From Actinoplanes nipponensis (GTDB lineage: Bacteria > Actinomycetota > Actinomycetes > Mycobacteriales > Micromonosporaceae): a stretch of 64,000 nucleotides of DNA. Where the stretch lies: contig NZ_BOMQ01000088.1 of NCBI RefSeq assembly GCF_016862275.1, forward strand, positions 1 through 64,000, read 5' to 3'. The notes below the pieces were generated by a model. It searched no databases, had not been told where the DNA came from, and saw only the letters and a program-made list of their open reading frames with translations. Both the position numbers and the translations under genes were made by a program. Numbering within the stretch: the stretch's first letter is position 1; each line of letters begins with the position of its first letter. Shown here piece after piece: positions 1-8,653 of the stretch.

Positions 1-358
1 AGGCCCCCGCAGTCCCGCCCTGTGGCCGGGCCGCCTTGGCCACGGTCAGCAGCACCGCGGCGTCCTCGAGCGCGGTCAGGCTGTGCCGGGCGTCCGGCAC
101 CACCAGCAGGTCGCCGGCCGCGCCGTCGCAGGACGTGTCCCCGGCGGCCAGCCGGACCCGCCCGGTCAGCACGTGGACGGTGGCCTCGCCCGGGCTCTCG
201 TGCTCGTCCAGGGCCGTCCCGGCGCGCAGGGCCACCAGGGTCTGCCGCAGGACGTGCGGCTGGCCGCCCACCACGGTCTGCGCGCTGCGGCCGCTGGACG
301 ACCCGCGGGCCGTCTCGAGATGCCGGGCGGTCAGCTCGGTCAGCGACGACTTCTGCAT
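1..358 (-). CDS. Cupin-domain protein, 3'-truncated by the window edge
   Basis: This reading frame starts at ATG (position 358) and stays open to the left edge, giving 119 codons with no stop, so the C-terminus is missing. It shows a single small cupin barrel: the metal-site stretch DEHESPGEATVHVLTG around residues 52-67, then LLVVPDARHSL, the second conserved cupin strand pair. Such proteins bind a metal or small ligand and are usually cytoplasmic; no substrate can be named. It begins 9 bases after the narK stop on the same strand, so it is probably the last visible gene of the nitrate reductase operon. That position suggests a role tied to anaerobic or redox metabolism, which is inference only. 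Confidence 0.7.
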   Translation of the reverse strand, partial: MQKSSLTELTARHLETARGSSSGRSAQTVVGGQPHVLRQTLVALRAGTALDEHESPGEATVHVLTGRVRLAAGDTSCDGAAGDLLVVPDARHSLTALEDAAVLLTVAKAARPQGGTAGA

Positions 359-367
359 GGCGCCCCC

Positions 368-1579
368 TCAGGCGGTGACCGGGCGGCGGACCAGCCCGCT
401 CATCTTGACGGCGGTGTAGACCGCCGCGGCGATCGCGACGTCGGACAGCAGCATGAGCCCGATGGCGTAGGAGTTCTCGGCGCCGTACACCCAACCCATG
501 ATCAGCGGGGGGACGAAGCCGCCGAGGCCGCCGGCCGCGCCCACCACGCCGGTCACGCTGCCCACCTTGTCGGCCGGCGCGACCTTGCCGACCAGCGCGA
601 ACACCGCGCCGCTGGCCGCGCCGAGCAGGCCGGCCATGGCCAGGAAGGCGATCGTGGCCACCGGCACGAGCGGCGGCTGGAACGCCTGCACGACGGCGAA
701 CAGCGCGGTGCCGGAGAAGCACCACACCAGCACGGGCACCGGGTGCAGCCGGTCGGACAGCCAGCCGCCGACCGGCCGGGCGATGACGGCCAGCACGACG
801 AAGCCGGCGGTGCGCAGCGCGGCGTCGTTGGCGGTGAGGTCGTACGCCTCCCGCAGGTACGCGGGCAGGTAGACGCTGAACGCGACGAACCCGCCGAAGC
901 CGACGGCGTACAGGAAGCACATCTGCCAGGTGACGGCGAGCCGCCCGACGTCCTTGATCCGCCCCCACGCCGACCCGACCGGCCGCTGCCGGTCCGGCGC
1001 GTCCCGGATCAGCAGGAAGGCGACCACCGCGTACGCCGCGAGCAGCGCAGCGACGAGCAGGAACGGGGTGTCGTAGCCGTAGGCGTCGGCCAGCTTGACG
1101 GTGGTGAAGTTGGAGATCGCGGTGCCGCCCATGCCGACGCCGAACACGCCGATGGCGAAGCCCTTGCGGGCCGGCGGATACCAGCCGGAGACCAGCGGCA
1201 CGCCGACGGCGAACGTGGTGCCGGCGAGGCCGAGGAAGAAGCCGGTGACGATCATCGCCGGGTACGACGACACCAGGGTCAGGGTGAGCACCGGGACGAT
1301 GGTGGCCACGCTGACCAGCGGGAACATGATGCGGGCGCCGTACCGGTCGGTGAGCGCGCCGACCGGGATCCGGCCCAGCGAGCCGACCAGCACCGGCACC
1401 GCCACCAGCAGCGACTGCGCGGCGAAGCTGAGGCCCAGCCGTTCCTTGACGCCCGGGCCGAGCGGGCCGAGCAGCGCCCAGGCCCAGAAGTTCACCATGA
1501 ACCCGGCGGTGGCCAGGATCAGGTTGCGGGTGGCGCCGGGGCGCGGCGCCTGGGCGGGCCCCTTCGCAGGTGTGCTCAT
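368..1579 (-). CDS. narK: NarK-type nitrate/nitrite transporter (MFS)
   Basis: This 403-residue integral membrane protein of the major facilitator superfamily has about 12 hydrophobic segments. The first segment carries FMVNFWAWALLGPLGPG, typical of the NarK/NNP subgroup, and the NNP-like signature GGLGGFVPPLIMG lies near residue 350. The expected loop GALTDRYGAR after the second helix is present, as is GGWLSDR in the second half. In this family the protein imports nitrate and/or exports nitrite. It follows narI by 24 bases, giving the order narGHJI-narK that is common in actinobacteria. The ATG at 1579 is chosen because the protein then has the normal family length. Direction of transport cannot be read from the sequence. 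Confidence 0.93.
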   Translation of the reverse strand: MSTPAKGPAQAPRPGATRNLILATAGFMVNFWAWALLGPLGPGVKERLGLSFAAQSLLVAVPVLVGSLGRIPVGALTDRYGARIMFPLVSVATIVPVLTLTLVSSYPAMIVTGFFLGLAGTTFAVGVPLVSGWYPPARKGFAIGVFGVGMGGTAISNFTTVKLADAYGYDTPFLLVAALLAAYAVVAFLLIRDAPDRQRPVGSAWGRIKDVGRLAVTWQMCFLYAVGFGGFVAFSVYLPAYLREAYDLTANDAALRTAGFVVLAVIARPVGGWLSDRLHPVPVLVWCFSGTALFAVVQAFQPPLVPVATIAFLAMAGLLGAASGAVFALVGKVAPADKVGSVTGVVGAAGGLGGFVPPLIMGWVYGAENSYAIGLMLLSDVAIAAAVYTAVKMSGLVRRPVTA

Positions 1580-1603
1580 CGTCGTTCCTCGGGTTCGGGC
1601 CGG

Positions 1604-2356
1604 TCAGCCGCGGTCGCGACCGGGTCGGGTGGGCAGCTTCGGCGGTCCCTCCCAGCCGGGCCGGGACGCGCGCAGCCCGGGTCGCGGGTCACGGCTGCGG
1701 TAGGGCACGTACGGCCGGGTCAGGTAGCCCACCGGGGCGCTGAAGGCGTGCACGAGCCGGGTGAACGGCCAGAACGCGAACAGGGCGAAGGCGGCCAGGA
1801 CGTGGATCCGGAAGCCGATCGGGACGCCGGGCATGATCTCCGGGTCCGGGCTGAGGTAGAACAGCGAGCGGAACCACGGCGAGACGGTCTCGCGGTAGTC
1901 GTAGCCGTCGCCGGCCACGTTGGCCCGCAGGGTGGCCCACAGGCCCAGCACGATGACGGCGGCCAGGACCACGTACATGGCCTTGTCGTTCTTGGTGGTG
2001 GCGGCGAAGACCGGGCCGGTGAGGCGGCGCCGGGCGATCAGGATGGCCATGCCGATCAGAGTGCAGAAGCCCGCGACGGTGCCGACGAACACGGCCATCA
2101 GGTGGTACGTGTGCTCGGTGATCCCGACGGCCTCGGTCCACGACTTGGGGATCACCAGCCCGCCGACGTGTCCGATGAGGACCATCAGCACCCCGAAGTG
2201 GAACATCGGGCTGCCCCAGCGCAGCACGGCGCTCTCGTAGAGCTGGGACGAGCGGGTGGTCCAGCCGAACTTGTCGTAGCGGTAGCGCCAGATCAGGCCG
2301 CCGACCAGCACGGCGATGCTCAGGTACGGGAACACGACCCACAGCAGGACGTTCAT
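1604..2356 (-). CDS. narI: Respiratory nitrate reductase gamma subunit (cytochrome b)
   Basis: This 250-residue membrane subunit anchors NarGH and takes electrons from menaquinol through two b hemes. Five hydrophobic segments are visible, with histidines where the family has heme ligands: MFHFGVLMVLIGHVGG and EHTYHLMAVFVG in the first half, and IHVLAAFALFAFWPFTRLVH near the end. The basic, proline-rich tail after residue 220 is likely cytoplasmic. Its ATG overlaps the narJ stop by 4 bases (ATGA), so translation is coupled. Length and the position in the narGHJI order both fit the family. Confidence 0.95.
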   Translation of the reverse strand: MNVLLWVVFPYLSIAVLVGGLIWRYRYDKFGWTTRSSQLYESAVLRWGSPMFHFGVLMVLIGHVGGLVIPKSWTEAVGITEHTYHLMAVFVGTVAGFCTLIGMAILIARRRLTGPVFAATTKNDKAMYVVLAAVIVLGLWATLRANVAGDGYDYRETVSPWFRSLFYLSPDPEIMPGVPIGFRIHVLAAFALFAFWPFTRLVHAFSAPVGYLTRPYVPYRSRDPRPGLRASRPGWEGPPKLPTRPGRDRG

Positions 2357-2973
2357 CGGCGGGCTCCGGTGGTGTCGACGAGTCCGAACGGTTCGAGGCC
2401 GACCTGCTCGACGGGCGGGCCGGTGCGGGCCAGGCGCAGGGCGGCGGCGATGTCGCCGGGCTGGGCGGGCGGCAGCATCGCCGTCACCGCGTCCAGTACG
2501 TGCCGATAGATCGACGCCTGCGCCTGCAGGGCCCGGGTGAGCAGCTCCAGCCCGACCCGGTTCTCCCGCAGCAGCCGCCAGCCGCCGTCGTCGAGCGCGG
2601 CCAGGTCCAGCACCGCCGGCAGGTAGTCGGGCAGCTCGCCGTCGACGACCTCGACCCCGGCGGCCTTGTAGGCGGCGGCGAACAGCACCAGCGCCTCGCC
2701 GCGCCGGCGGGTGTCGCCGGCCGTGTAGTAGGTCAGGTGCAGGCAGCAGCGGCGGCGGAAGTCGAACAACTCGACGTAGCCGGCCGCCAGCGTGCCGCGG
2801 TCGTGCCGCGCCCGGTGCGTGGCGACCTCCCGCAGCGGCTCGGCCACCGCCGCCGGCAGCCCGTCCAGCGCCGCGGTGAGGGTGGGCAGCACGGACAGGG
2901 TCTCGTCGTCCGGGTAGCGCAGCAGCAGCGAGGCCGCGCGGGCCGCGATCGGCCGCCAGATCGGCACGCTCAC
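2353..2973 (-). CDS. narJ: Nitrate reductase molybdenum-cofactor assembly chaperone
   Basis: This 206-residue cytoplasmic chaperone of the TorD/NarJ family helps insert the molybdopterin cofactor into NarG and is not part of the final enzyme. Family marks are the N-terminal AASLLLRYPDDE segment and the central YVELFDFRRRCCLHLTYY stretch, followed by EALVLFAAAYKAAG. The start is GTG at 2973, overlapping the narH stop (GTGA). This is the only start that gives the conserved N-terminus, and it fits the coupled pattern of the operon. The stop overlaps the narI start. Confidence 0.93.
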   Translation of the reverse strand: MSVPIWRPIAARAASLLLRYPDDETLSVLPTLTAALDGLPAAVAEPLREVATHRARHDRGTLAAGYVELFDFRRRCCLHLTYYTAGDTRRRGEALVLFAAAYKAAGVEVVDGELPDYLPAVLDLAALDDGGWRLLRENRVGLELLTRALQAQASIYRHVLDAVTAMLPPAQPGDIAAALRLARTGPPVEQVGLEPFGLVDTTGARR

Positions 2974-4634
2974 CGCTCGCCTCCGTCCTTGCGGGGTGGG
3001 AAGAGTCCCTCCGGGCGGCCCTTGCCGTCCCAGTTGAGCAGGTTGACCCGGGTCTCCTTGTCGTCCGGCGCGGCCACCGAGTCGGCGGTCTGCCGGTTGC
3101 GCAGCATGTGGAAGTTCTCGATGGAGATCGGCGCCGGGACGCCGGAGGACTCGCCGAACGGCCCGGAGCCGCCCATGCCGGGGCCGCCGTCGTACTCGAG
3201 GCTGCACTCGGTGCCGAGCTGCTCGAGGCGGTGGGCGTCCTCGGCGTGCGCCGCGGGGATCACGTAGCGTTCCTCGTACTTGGCGATGGCCAGCAGCCGG
3301 TACATGTCGTCCATCTGCGCCCCGGTCATGCCCACCGCCGCGGCGATCGACTCGTCGCGGTCCTCGCCGAGGTTGATCCGGCGCTGGTAGGCGCGCATCG
3401 CGGCGAGCCGCTGCAGCACGGCGGTCACCGGGGCCGGGTCGCCGGCGGTGAACAGCCCGGCCAGGTAGTCGACGGGGATGCGCAGGGCGTCGACCGCGCC
3501 GAACAGGTTGCCCACGTCCTCGCCGTCGTGGCCGGTCTCGCGCAGGATGTCGACCACCGGGGACAGCGGCGGGATGTACCAGACCATGGGCATGGTGCGG
3601 TACTCCGGGTGCAGTGGCAGCGCGACCTCGTACTTCATGATCAGGTCCCAGATCGGCGAGCGTTGCGCCGCGGCGATCCAGTCGTCCGGGATGTCCGCCG
3701 CGCGGGCCGCGGCGATCACCGCCGGGTCGTTCGGGTCGAGGAAGACCGACTTCTGCGCCGCGAAGAGCTCGTGCTCGTCCTTGACCGCGGCGGCCTTGCC
3801 CACCGCGTCGGCGTCGTAGAGCATCAGGCCGATGTAGCGCAGCCGGCCGACGCAGGTCTCGGAACAGATGGTGGGCTGGCCGATCTCGATGCGCGGGAAG
3901 CAGAAGGTGCACTTCTCGGCCTTGCCGGTGCGGTGGTTGAAGTAGATCTTCTTGTACGGGCAGCCGGTCACGCACATCCGCCAGCCCCGGCACCGGTCCT
4001 GGTCGACCAGCACGATGCCGTCCTCGGCGCGCTTGTAGATCGCCCCCGACGGGCACGAGGCCGCGCAGGACGGGTTCAGGCAGTGCTCGCAGATGCGGGG
4101 CAGGAAGAACAGGAACGCCTTCTCGTACTCCTGCCGGACCTGTTCGGACAGCTGCTGCAGGACCGGGTCGCCGGCGGCGATCTCGTTGCCCCCGGCCAGC
4201 GAGTCGTCCCAGTTGGCCGACCACGTCACCTTGGTGTCCTCGCCGGTCAGCAGGGACTTCGGCCGGGCCACCGGGGTGTCGTCGCCGGCCGGCGCGGTCA
4301 GCAGGTGCTCGTAGTCGTAGGTCCACGGCTCGTAGTAGTCGGCCATGGCGGGCAGCTTGGGGTTGGCGAAGATGCTGAACAGCTTCTTGATCCGGCCCCC
4401 GGCGCGAGGCTTGAGCCGCCCGGTGCGGGTCCGGGTCCAGCCGCCCTGCCACCGGTCCTGGTTCTGGTACGTGCGCGGATAGCCCTGCCCGGGGCGTGAC
4501 TCCACGTTGTTGAACCACACGTACTCCACGCCGGAGCGGTTGGTCCACGCCTGTTTGCAGGTCACCGAGCAGGTGTGGCAACCGATGCACTTGTCGAGGT
4601 TCATCACCATCGACATCTGGGCCATGACGCGCAT
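2970..4634 (-). CDS. narH: Respiratory nitrate reductase beta subunit (iron-sulfur)
   Basis: This 554-residue subunit carries electrons from NarI hemes to NarG through four iron-sulfur clusters. The first cysteine set is C16, C19, C22 and C26 (CIGCHTCSVTCKQ). A second follows in CEHCLNPSCAASCPSG. The third, CRGWRMCVTGCPYKK, has tryptophan in place of one cysteine, which in this family gives the [3Fe-4S] cluster. A further set lies in KCTFCFPR...CSETC. The start at ATG 4634 shares one base with the narG stop (TGATG). The alternative ATG at 4625 would trim MRV from a conserved N-terminus, so I prefer 4634. It sits in the intact narGHJI order. Confidence 0.95.
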   Translation of the reverse strand: MRVMAQMSMVMNLDKCIGCHTCSVTCKQAWTNRSGVEYVWFNNVESRPGQGYPRTYQNQDRWQGGWTRTRTGRLKPRAGGRIKKLFSIFANPKLPAMADYYEPWTYDYEHLLTAPAGDDTPVARPKSLLTGEDTKVTWSANWDDSLAGGNEIAAGDPVLQQLSEQVRQEYEKAFLFFLPRICEHCLNPSCAASCPSGAIYKRAEDGIVLVDQDRCRGWRMCVTGCPYKKIYFNHRTGKAEKCTFCFPRIEIGQPTICSETCVGRLRYIGLMLYDADAVGKAAAVKDEHELFAAQKSVFLDPNDPAVIAAARAADIPDDWIAAAQRSPIWDLIMKYEVALPLHPEYRTMPMVWYIPPLSPVVDILRETGHDGEDVGNLFGAVDALRIPVDYLAGLFTAGDPAPVTAVLQRLAAMRAYQRRINLGEDRDESIAAAVGMTGAQMDDMYRLLAIAKYEERYVIPAAHAEDAHRLEQLGTECSLEYDGGPGMGGSGPFGESSGVPAPISIENFHMLRNRQTADSVAAPDDKETRVNLLNWDGKGRPEGLFPPRKDGGER

Positions 4635-7600
4635 CAGTACTGCACCTCCTGCGAGCGACGGCGGATCACGGTGACCTCGTCGCGCTGGTTGCCGGTCGGG
4701 CCGAGGTAGTTGAAGGCGAACGACAGCTGGGCGTAGCCGCCGATGAGGTGGCTGGGCTTGATGAGCAGCCGGGTCAGCGAGTTGTGGATGCCGCCGCGGC
4801 GGCCGTTGGTCTCCGCCTTGGGCACGTCGATCACCCGCTCCTGGGCGTGGTACATGTAGACCGTGCCCTCGGGCATCTTGTGGGTGACCACAGCGCGGCA
4901 GACGACCACGCCGTTGCGGTTGACCGCCTCGATCCACTCGTTGTCGGTGACGCCGATCTTGGCGGCGTCGGCCTCGCTCATCCACATCGTCGGGCCGCCG
5001 CGCGAGAGCGTCAGCATGATGAGGTTGTCCTGGTACTCGGAGTGGATGGACCACTTCGAGTGCGGCGTGAGGTACCGCACCGTCAGCTCCAGCTCGCCCT
5101 TGGCGCCCAGCCGCGGCTCGCCGAAGAGCTTGTGCATGTCCAGCGGCGGCCGGAACACCGGCAGCTCCTCGCCCAGCTCCTGCATCCAGTCGTGGTCGAG
5201 ATAGAAGTGCTGGCGCCCGGTCAGCGTGTGCCACGGCTTGAGCCGTTCGACGTTGATGGTGAAGGGCGAGTAGCGGCGCCCGCCGTGCTCGCTGCCCGAC
5301 CACTCCGGGCTGGTGATGACCGGCACGGGCCGCGCCTGGGTGTCGGCGAAGCGGATCTGCTTGCCCTCGTGCTCGGCCGACATGTCGGCCAGCTCGCGCC
5401 CGGTCCGCCGTTCCAGGAACCGGAAGCCCTCGGTGGCCACCCGGCCGTTGGTGGTGCCGGACAGCGCCAGGATGGCCTCGCAGCAGCGGATGTCGGTGTC
5501 CAGCCGCGGCCGGCCGTCGGCCACCCCGCCGCGGACCGTGCCGTTGACCTTCTTGAGGAACTCGACCTCGGGCTTGACGTCGACGGTGACCGCCTTGGTG
5601 GTGGTGCCGAGCCGGTCCAGCAGCGGGCCCAGCGCGCCCATCTTGGCGCTGATCGCGCCGTAGTCGCGTTCCACCACGACGAACTTCGGCATCGTCCGGC
5701 CGGGCACCGCGGGCACCTCGCCGGTGCGCCAGTCGCGCACCACGCCACCGGGGGTGGCCATGGCGTCCGGGGTGTCGTGCAGCAGCGGCGCCGCGACCAG
5801 GTCCTTGCGCACGCCCAGCCGCGGCCCGGCCAGCTCGGAGAAGACCTTGGCGATGCCGTGGAACGCGTCGAAGTCGGTGCGGGTCTGCCACGGCGGGCTG
5901 ATCGCCGGCGTGAACGCGTGGATGAACGGGTGCATGTCGGTGGTGTTCAGGTCGTGCTTCTCGTACCAGGTGGCGGCGGGCAGCACGACGTCGGAGAACA
6001 GCGTGGTGGAGGTCATCCGGAAGTCCAGCGACAGCAGCAGGTCGAGCTTGCCCTCCGGGGCCTCGTCGTGCCACACCACGTCCTGGGGCCGTTTGTCCGG
6101 CGGTGCCTCCTCGGCCCGCAGCGACGCGTCGGTGCCCAGCAGGTGCCGCAGGAAGTACTCGTTGCCCTTGGCCGACGAGCCGAGCAGGTTGGCCCGCCAC
6201 ACCGTCAGCACCCGCGGCCAGTTCTGTTCGGCGTCCGGGTCCGTGCAGGCGAAGCCGAGCCGGCCGTCGACCAGCTCCTGCGCCACGTGCCCGGCCGGGT
6301 CGTCGGGGGCGGCCGCCAGCGCCTCGTCGGCCACGTCGAGCGGGTTGCGGTCGAACGTCGGCATCGACGGCATCCAGCCCAGCCGGGCGGACTTGGCCAG
6401 CAGGTCGGCGGTGTGCCGGCCGGCGAACTCCCCCCGGGCCAGCGGCGAGGTCAGCACGTCGGCGCCGTACTGGTCGTAGCGCCACTGGTCGGTGTGGGTG
6501 TACCAGAACGCGGTGCCGATCATCTGGCGCGGCGGGCGGGACCAGTCCAGCCCGAAGGCCAGGTGCGCCCAGCCGGTCACCGGGCGGCACTTCTCCTGCC
6601 CGACGTAGTGCGCCCAGCCGCCGCCGTTGACGCCCTGACAGCCAGTCAGCGTCGTGAGGGTGAGCATGGCGCGGTAGGTGGTGTCGGAGTGGAACCAGTG
6701 GTTGGTGCCCGCGCCCATGAGGATCATCGACCGGCCGCCGGAACGCTCGGCGTTGTCGGCGAACTCGCGGGCGATCCGGGCCACCGCCGCGCCGGGCACG
6801 CCGGTGATCGGCTCCTGCCACGCCGGGGTGTAGGGCACGTCGGCGTCGTCGTAGCCGGCCGGCCAGTCGCCCGGCAGTCCCGGCCGGGCCACGCCGTACT
6901 GGGCCAGCATCAGGTCGAAGACCGTGGTGACCAGCTTGCCGCCGACCCGCGCGGTGGGCACCCCGCGGCGCATCAGCTCCGGGTTGTCGTTGTCGAAGCG
7001 GGGCAGGGAGAGCGGGACCGCCTCCCCGCCGGCGCAGCTGAGCCGGGGCACGACGTCGCCCAGGTCGAGGTTCCACCGGCCGGCCCCGGCCTCGCTGAAC
7101 CGGTGCCCCAGCGAGCCGCCGGGCACCGCGACCGCGTCGGCGGCCTCGTCCCACAGCGCCGGGCGGAACGCCGCCTCCGGGTCCGTCTCGCCCAGGTCGG
7201 CGGCGGTCAGGAACTTGCCGGGCCGGTACCCGCCGCCCTCGAGGGGTTCGAGCGCGATCAGGTACGGCAGGTCGGTGTACTTGCGCACGTAGTCGGTGAA
7301 CCGCTCGGTGCGGCGCTCGACGAAGAACTCCTTGAGGATCACGTGGCCCATGGCCATCGCCAGCGCGCCGTCGGTGCCCGGCTGGGCGGGCAGCCACTCG
7401 TCGGCGAACTTGACGTTGTCGGCGTAGTCCGGCGACACCACGACGACCTTCTGCCCGCGGTAGCGCGCCTCGGCCATCCAGTGCGCGTCCGGGGTCCGGG
7501 TGACCGGCACGTTGGAGCCCCACATGACCAGGTAGGACGCGTCCCACCAGTCGCCCGACTCGGGCACGTCGGTCTGGTCGCCGAACATCTGCGGCGAGGC

Positions 7601-8302
7601 CACCGGCAGGTCCGCGTACCAGTCGTAGAACGACAGCATGGACGCGCCGATCAGCGACAGGAACCGGGCCCCGACCGCGTGCGAGACCATGGACATCGCC
7701 GGGATGGGCGAGAACCCGGCGACCCGGTCCGGCCCGTACGCGCCGATGGTGTGCACGTGCGCGGCGGCGACGATCTCCTGCGCCTCGTCCCAGGTGACCC
7801 GGACCAGGCCGCCCTTGCCCCGGGCCTGCTGGTAGCGGCGCCGGCGTACCGGGTCGGCCTGGATGTCGGCCCAGGCGGCGACCGGGTCGCCGCCGAGGCG
7901 GGCCTTGGCCTCGCGGAACATCTCCACCAGCACACCCCGGGCGTACGGGTAGCGCACCCGGGTCGGCGAGTACGTGTACCAGGAGAACGCCGCCCCGCGG
8001 GGACAGCCGCGCGGCTCGTACTCGGGCCGGTCGGCGCCGACGCTGGGATAGTCGGTCTGCTGCTGCTCCCAGGTGATGATGCCGTCCTTGACGTACACCT
8101 TCCACGAGCACGAGCCGGTGCAGTTCACCCCGTGCGTGGAGCGGACCACCTTGTCGTAGGACCACCGGTCCCGGTAGAAGCTGTCCGCCTCGCGGCCGCC
8201 GATCTGGTGCAGGGTGCGCCCGTCGGCCGACACCTCCGCCCGCCGTACCAACCCGCCGACCGCCAGCAACGCCCGTCCCGCGGTTTCGGTAGCGCCCGCC
8301 AT
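4634..8302 (-). CDS. narG: Respiratory nitrate reductase alpha subunit (molybdopterin)
   Basis: This 1222-residue catalytic subunit reduces nitrate to nitrite at a bis-MGD molybdenum centre on the cytoplasmic face. The FS0 [4Fe-4S] ligands are visible as H57, C61, C65 and C100, in the pattern H-x3-C-x3-C-x34-C that is special to NarG. The segment SFYDWYADLPVASPQ contains the aspartate that ligates molybdenum in the Escherichia coli enzyme. WGSNVPVTRTPDAH and GAGTNHWFHSD are further family blocks. Length is that of full NarG. No twin-arginine signal is seen, as expected for a cytoplasm-facing enzyme. ATG 8302 is preceded by a purine-rich GAGAGCGAGGG site. It is the first gene of the operon. 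Confidence 0.97.
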   Translation of the reverse strand: MAGATETAGRALLAVGGLVRRAEVSADGRTLHQIGGREADSFYRDRWSYDKVVRSTHGVNCTGSCSWKVYVKDGIITWEQQQTDYPSVGADRPEYEPRGCPRGAAFSWYTYSPTRVRYPYARGVLVEMFREAKARLGGDPVAAWADIQADPVRRRRYQQARGKGGLVRVTWDEAQEIVAAAHVHTIGAYGPDRVAGFSPIPAMSMVSHAVGARFLSLIGASMLSFYDWYADLPVASPQMFGDQTDVPESGDWWDASYLVMWGSNVPVTRTPDAHWMAEARYRGQKVVVVSPDYADNVKFADEWLPAQPGTDGALAMAMGHVILKEFFVERRTERFTDYVRKYTDLPYLIALEPLEGGGYRPGKFLTAADLGETDPEAAFRPALWDEAADAVAVPGGSLGHRFSEAGAGRWNLDLGDVVPRLSCAGGEAVPLSLPRFDNDNPELMRRGVPTARVGGKLVTTVFDLMLAQYGVARPGLPGDWPAGYDDADVPYTPAWQEPITGVPGAAVARIAREFADNAERSGGRSMILMGAGTNHWFHSDTTYRAMLTLTTLTGCQGVNGGGWAHYVGQEKCRPVTGWAHLAFGLDWSRPPRQMIGTAFWYTHTDQWRYDQYGADVLTSPLARGEFAGRHTADLLAKSARLGWMPSMPTFDRNPLDVADEALAAAPDDPAGHVAQELVDGRLGFACTDPDAEQNWPRVLTVWRANLLGSSAKGNEYFLRHLLGTDASLRAEEAPPDKRPQDVVWHDEAPEGKLDLLLSLDFRMTSTTLFSDVVLPAATWYEKHDLNTTDMHPFIHAFTPAISPPWQTRTDFDAFHGIAKVFSELAGPRLGVRKDLVAAPLLHDTPDAMATPGGVVRDWRTGEVPAVPGRTMPKFVVVERDYGAISAKMGALGPLLDRLGTTTKAVTVDVKPEVEFLKKVNGTVRGGVADGRPRLDTDIRCCEAILALSGTTNGRVATEGFRFLERRTGRELADMSAEHEGKQIRFADTQARPVPVITSPEWSGSEHGGRRYSPFTINVERLKPWHTLTGRQHFYLDHDWMQELGEELPVFRPPLDMHKLFGEPRLGAKGELELTVRYLTPHSKWSIHSEYQDNLIMLTLSRGGPTMWMSEADAAKIGVTDNEWIEAVNRNGVVVCRAVVTHKMPEGTVYMYHAQERVIDVPKAETNGRRGGIHNSLTRLLIKPSHLIGGYAQLSFAFNYLGPTGNQRDEVTVIRRRSQEVQY

Positions 8303-8381
8303 GTGCCCTCGCTCTCCCGCCTGTGACCGTAATGATCACGTTGGTGCCTGCGGCCGCTTAACGCAACCGAAACAGGCGACG

Positions 8382-8420
8382 GGCCCCACTTCGGACCGAC
8401 TTTGCCGGTCACGTGGGGCC
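8382..8420 (-). terminator. Two-part hairpin between hemerythrin-like ORF and narG
   Basis: Outer arms GGCCCCAC and GTGGGGCC (8382-8389 and 8413-8420) pair perfectly, and inner arms GACCG and CGGTC (8394-8398 and 8406-8410) pair inside them. On the minus strand it begins 9 bases after the stop of the short ORF at 8429, where a terminator is expected, and about 80 bases before the narG start. There is no long U-tract, as is usual in GC-rich actinobacteria. It could instead be an operator in the narG promoter. Confidence 0.5.
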
Positions 8421-8428
8421 GGAATTCC

Positions 8429-8614
8429 CTATTCGCCCCGGAAGGCGGCGCGCATAGTGTAGGCGGCGCGCAGGTCGGCGAGCAGCGCCGTCGCCTCCGC
8501 CGGGTCCGTCCCGATCGCCGTGCGCAGCCGTCCGGCCGCGTTGACGATAGCCTCGTGTTCGGCGGTGAGCCGGCTTGTCAGCGAGAAGTCCCGGCACCCG
8601 CGGTAAGTGCACAC
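8429..8614 (-). CDS. Short hemerythrin-like protein, apparently truncated
   Basis: This ORF of 61 codons starts at GTG 8614, eight bases after a good AGGAGAT ribosome site, and ends at 8429. It begins VCTYRGC and continues with LTAEHEAIVNAAGRLRTAI, which resembles the first helix of small actinobacterial hemerythrin-like proteins that begin with a CxYxGC motif and bind a di-iron site. The family then continues for about 100 more residues with further His and Glu ligands. Here the stop follows LADLRAAYTMRAAFRGE, so most metal ligands are missing. It is either a truncated relic or a short regulatory version. It lies upstream of narG on the same strand, and such oxygen- or NO-binding proteins are often near nitrate respiration genes. 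Confidence 0.5.
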   Translation of the reverse strand: MCTYRGCRDFSLTSRLTAEHEAIVNAAGRLRTAIGTDPAEATALLADLRAAYTMRAAFRGE

Positions 8615-8653
8615 AACGATGATCTCCTGGCGAGGTGTCCGTGTATCCGCAGC

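Noticed and set aside
83..2509. Long plus-strand ORF (808 codons) across narK and narI
   Set aside because: It is antisense to recognised genes, is Arg/Gly/His-rich and has no domain; it is a GC-rich shadow.
8310..8345. GTGA...TCAC half-sites upstream of narG as a CRP/FNR site
   Set aside because: The spacing is 9 bases instead of 6, so it does not fit CRP/FNR binding.
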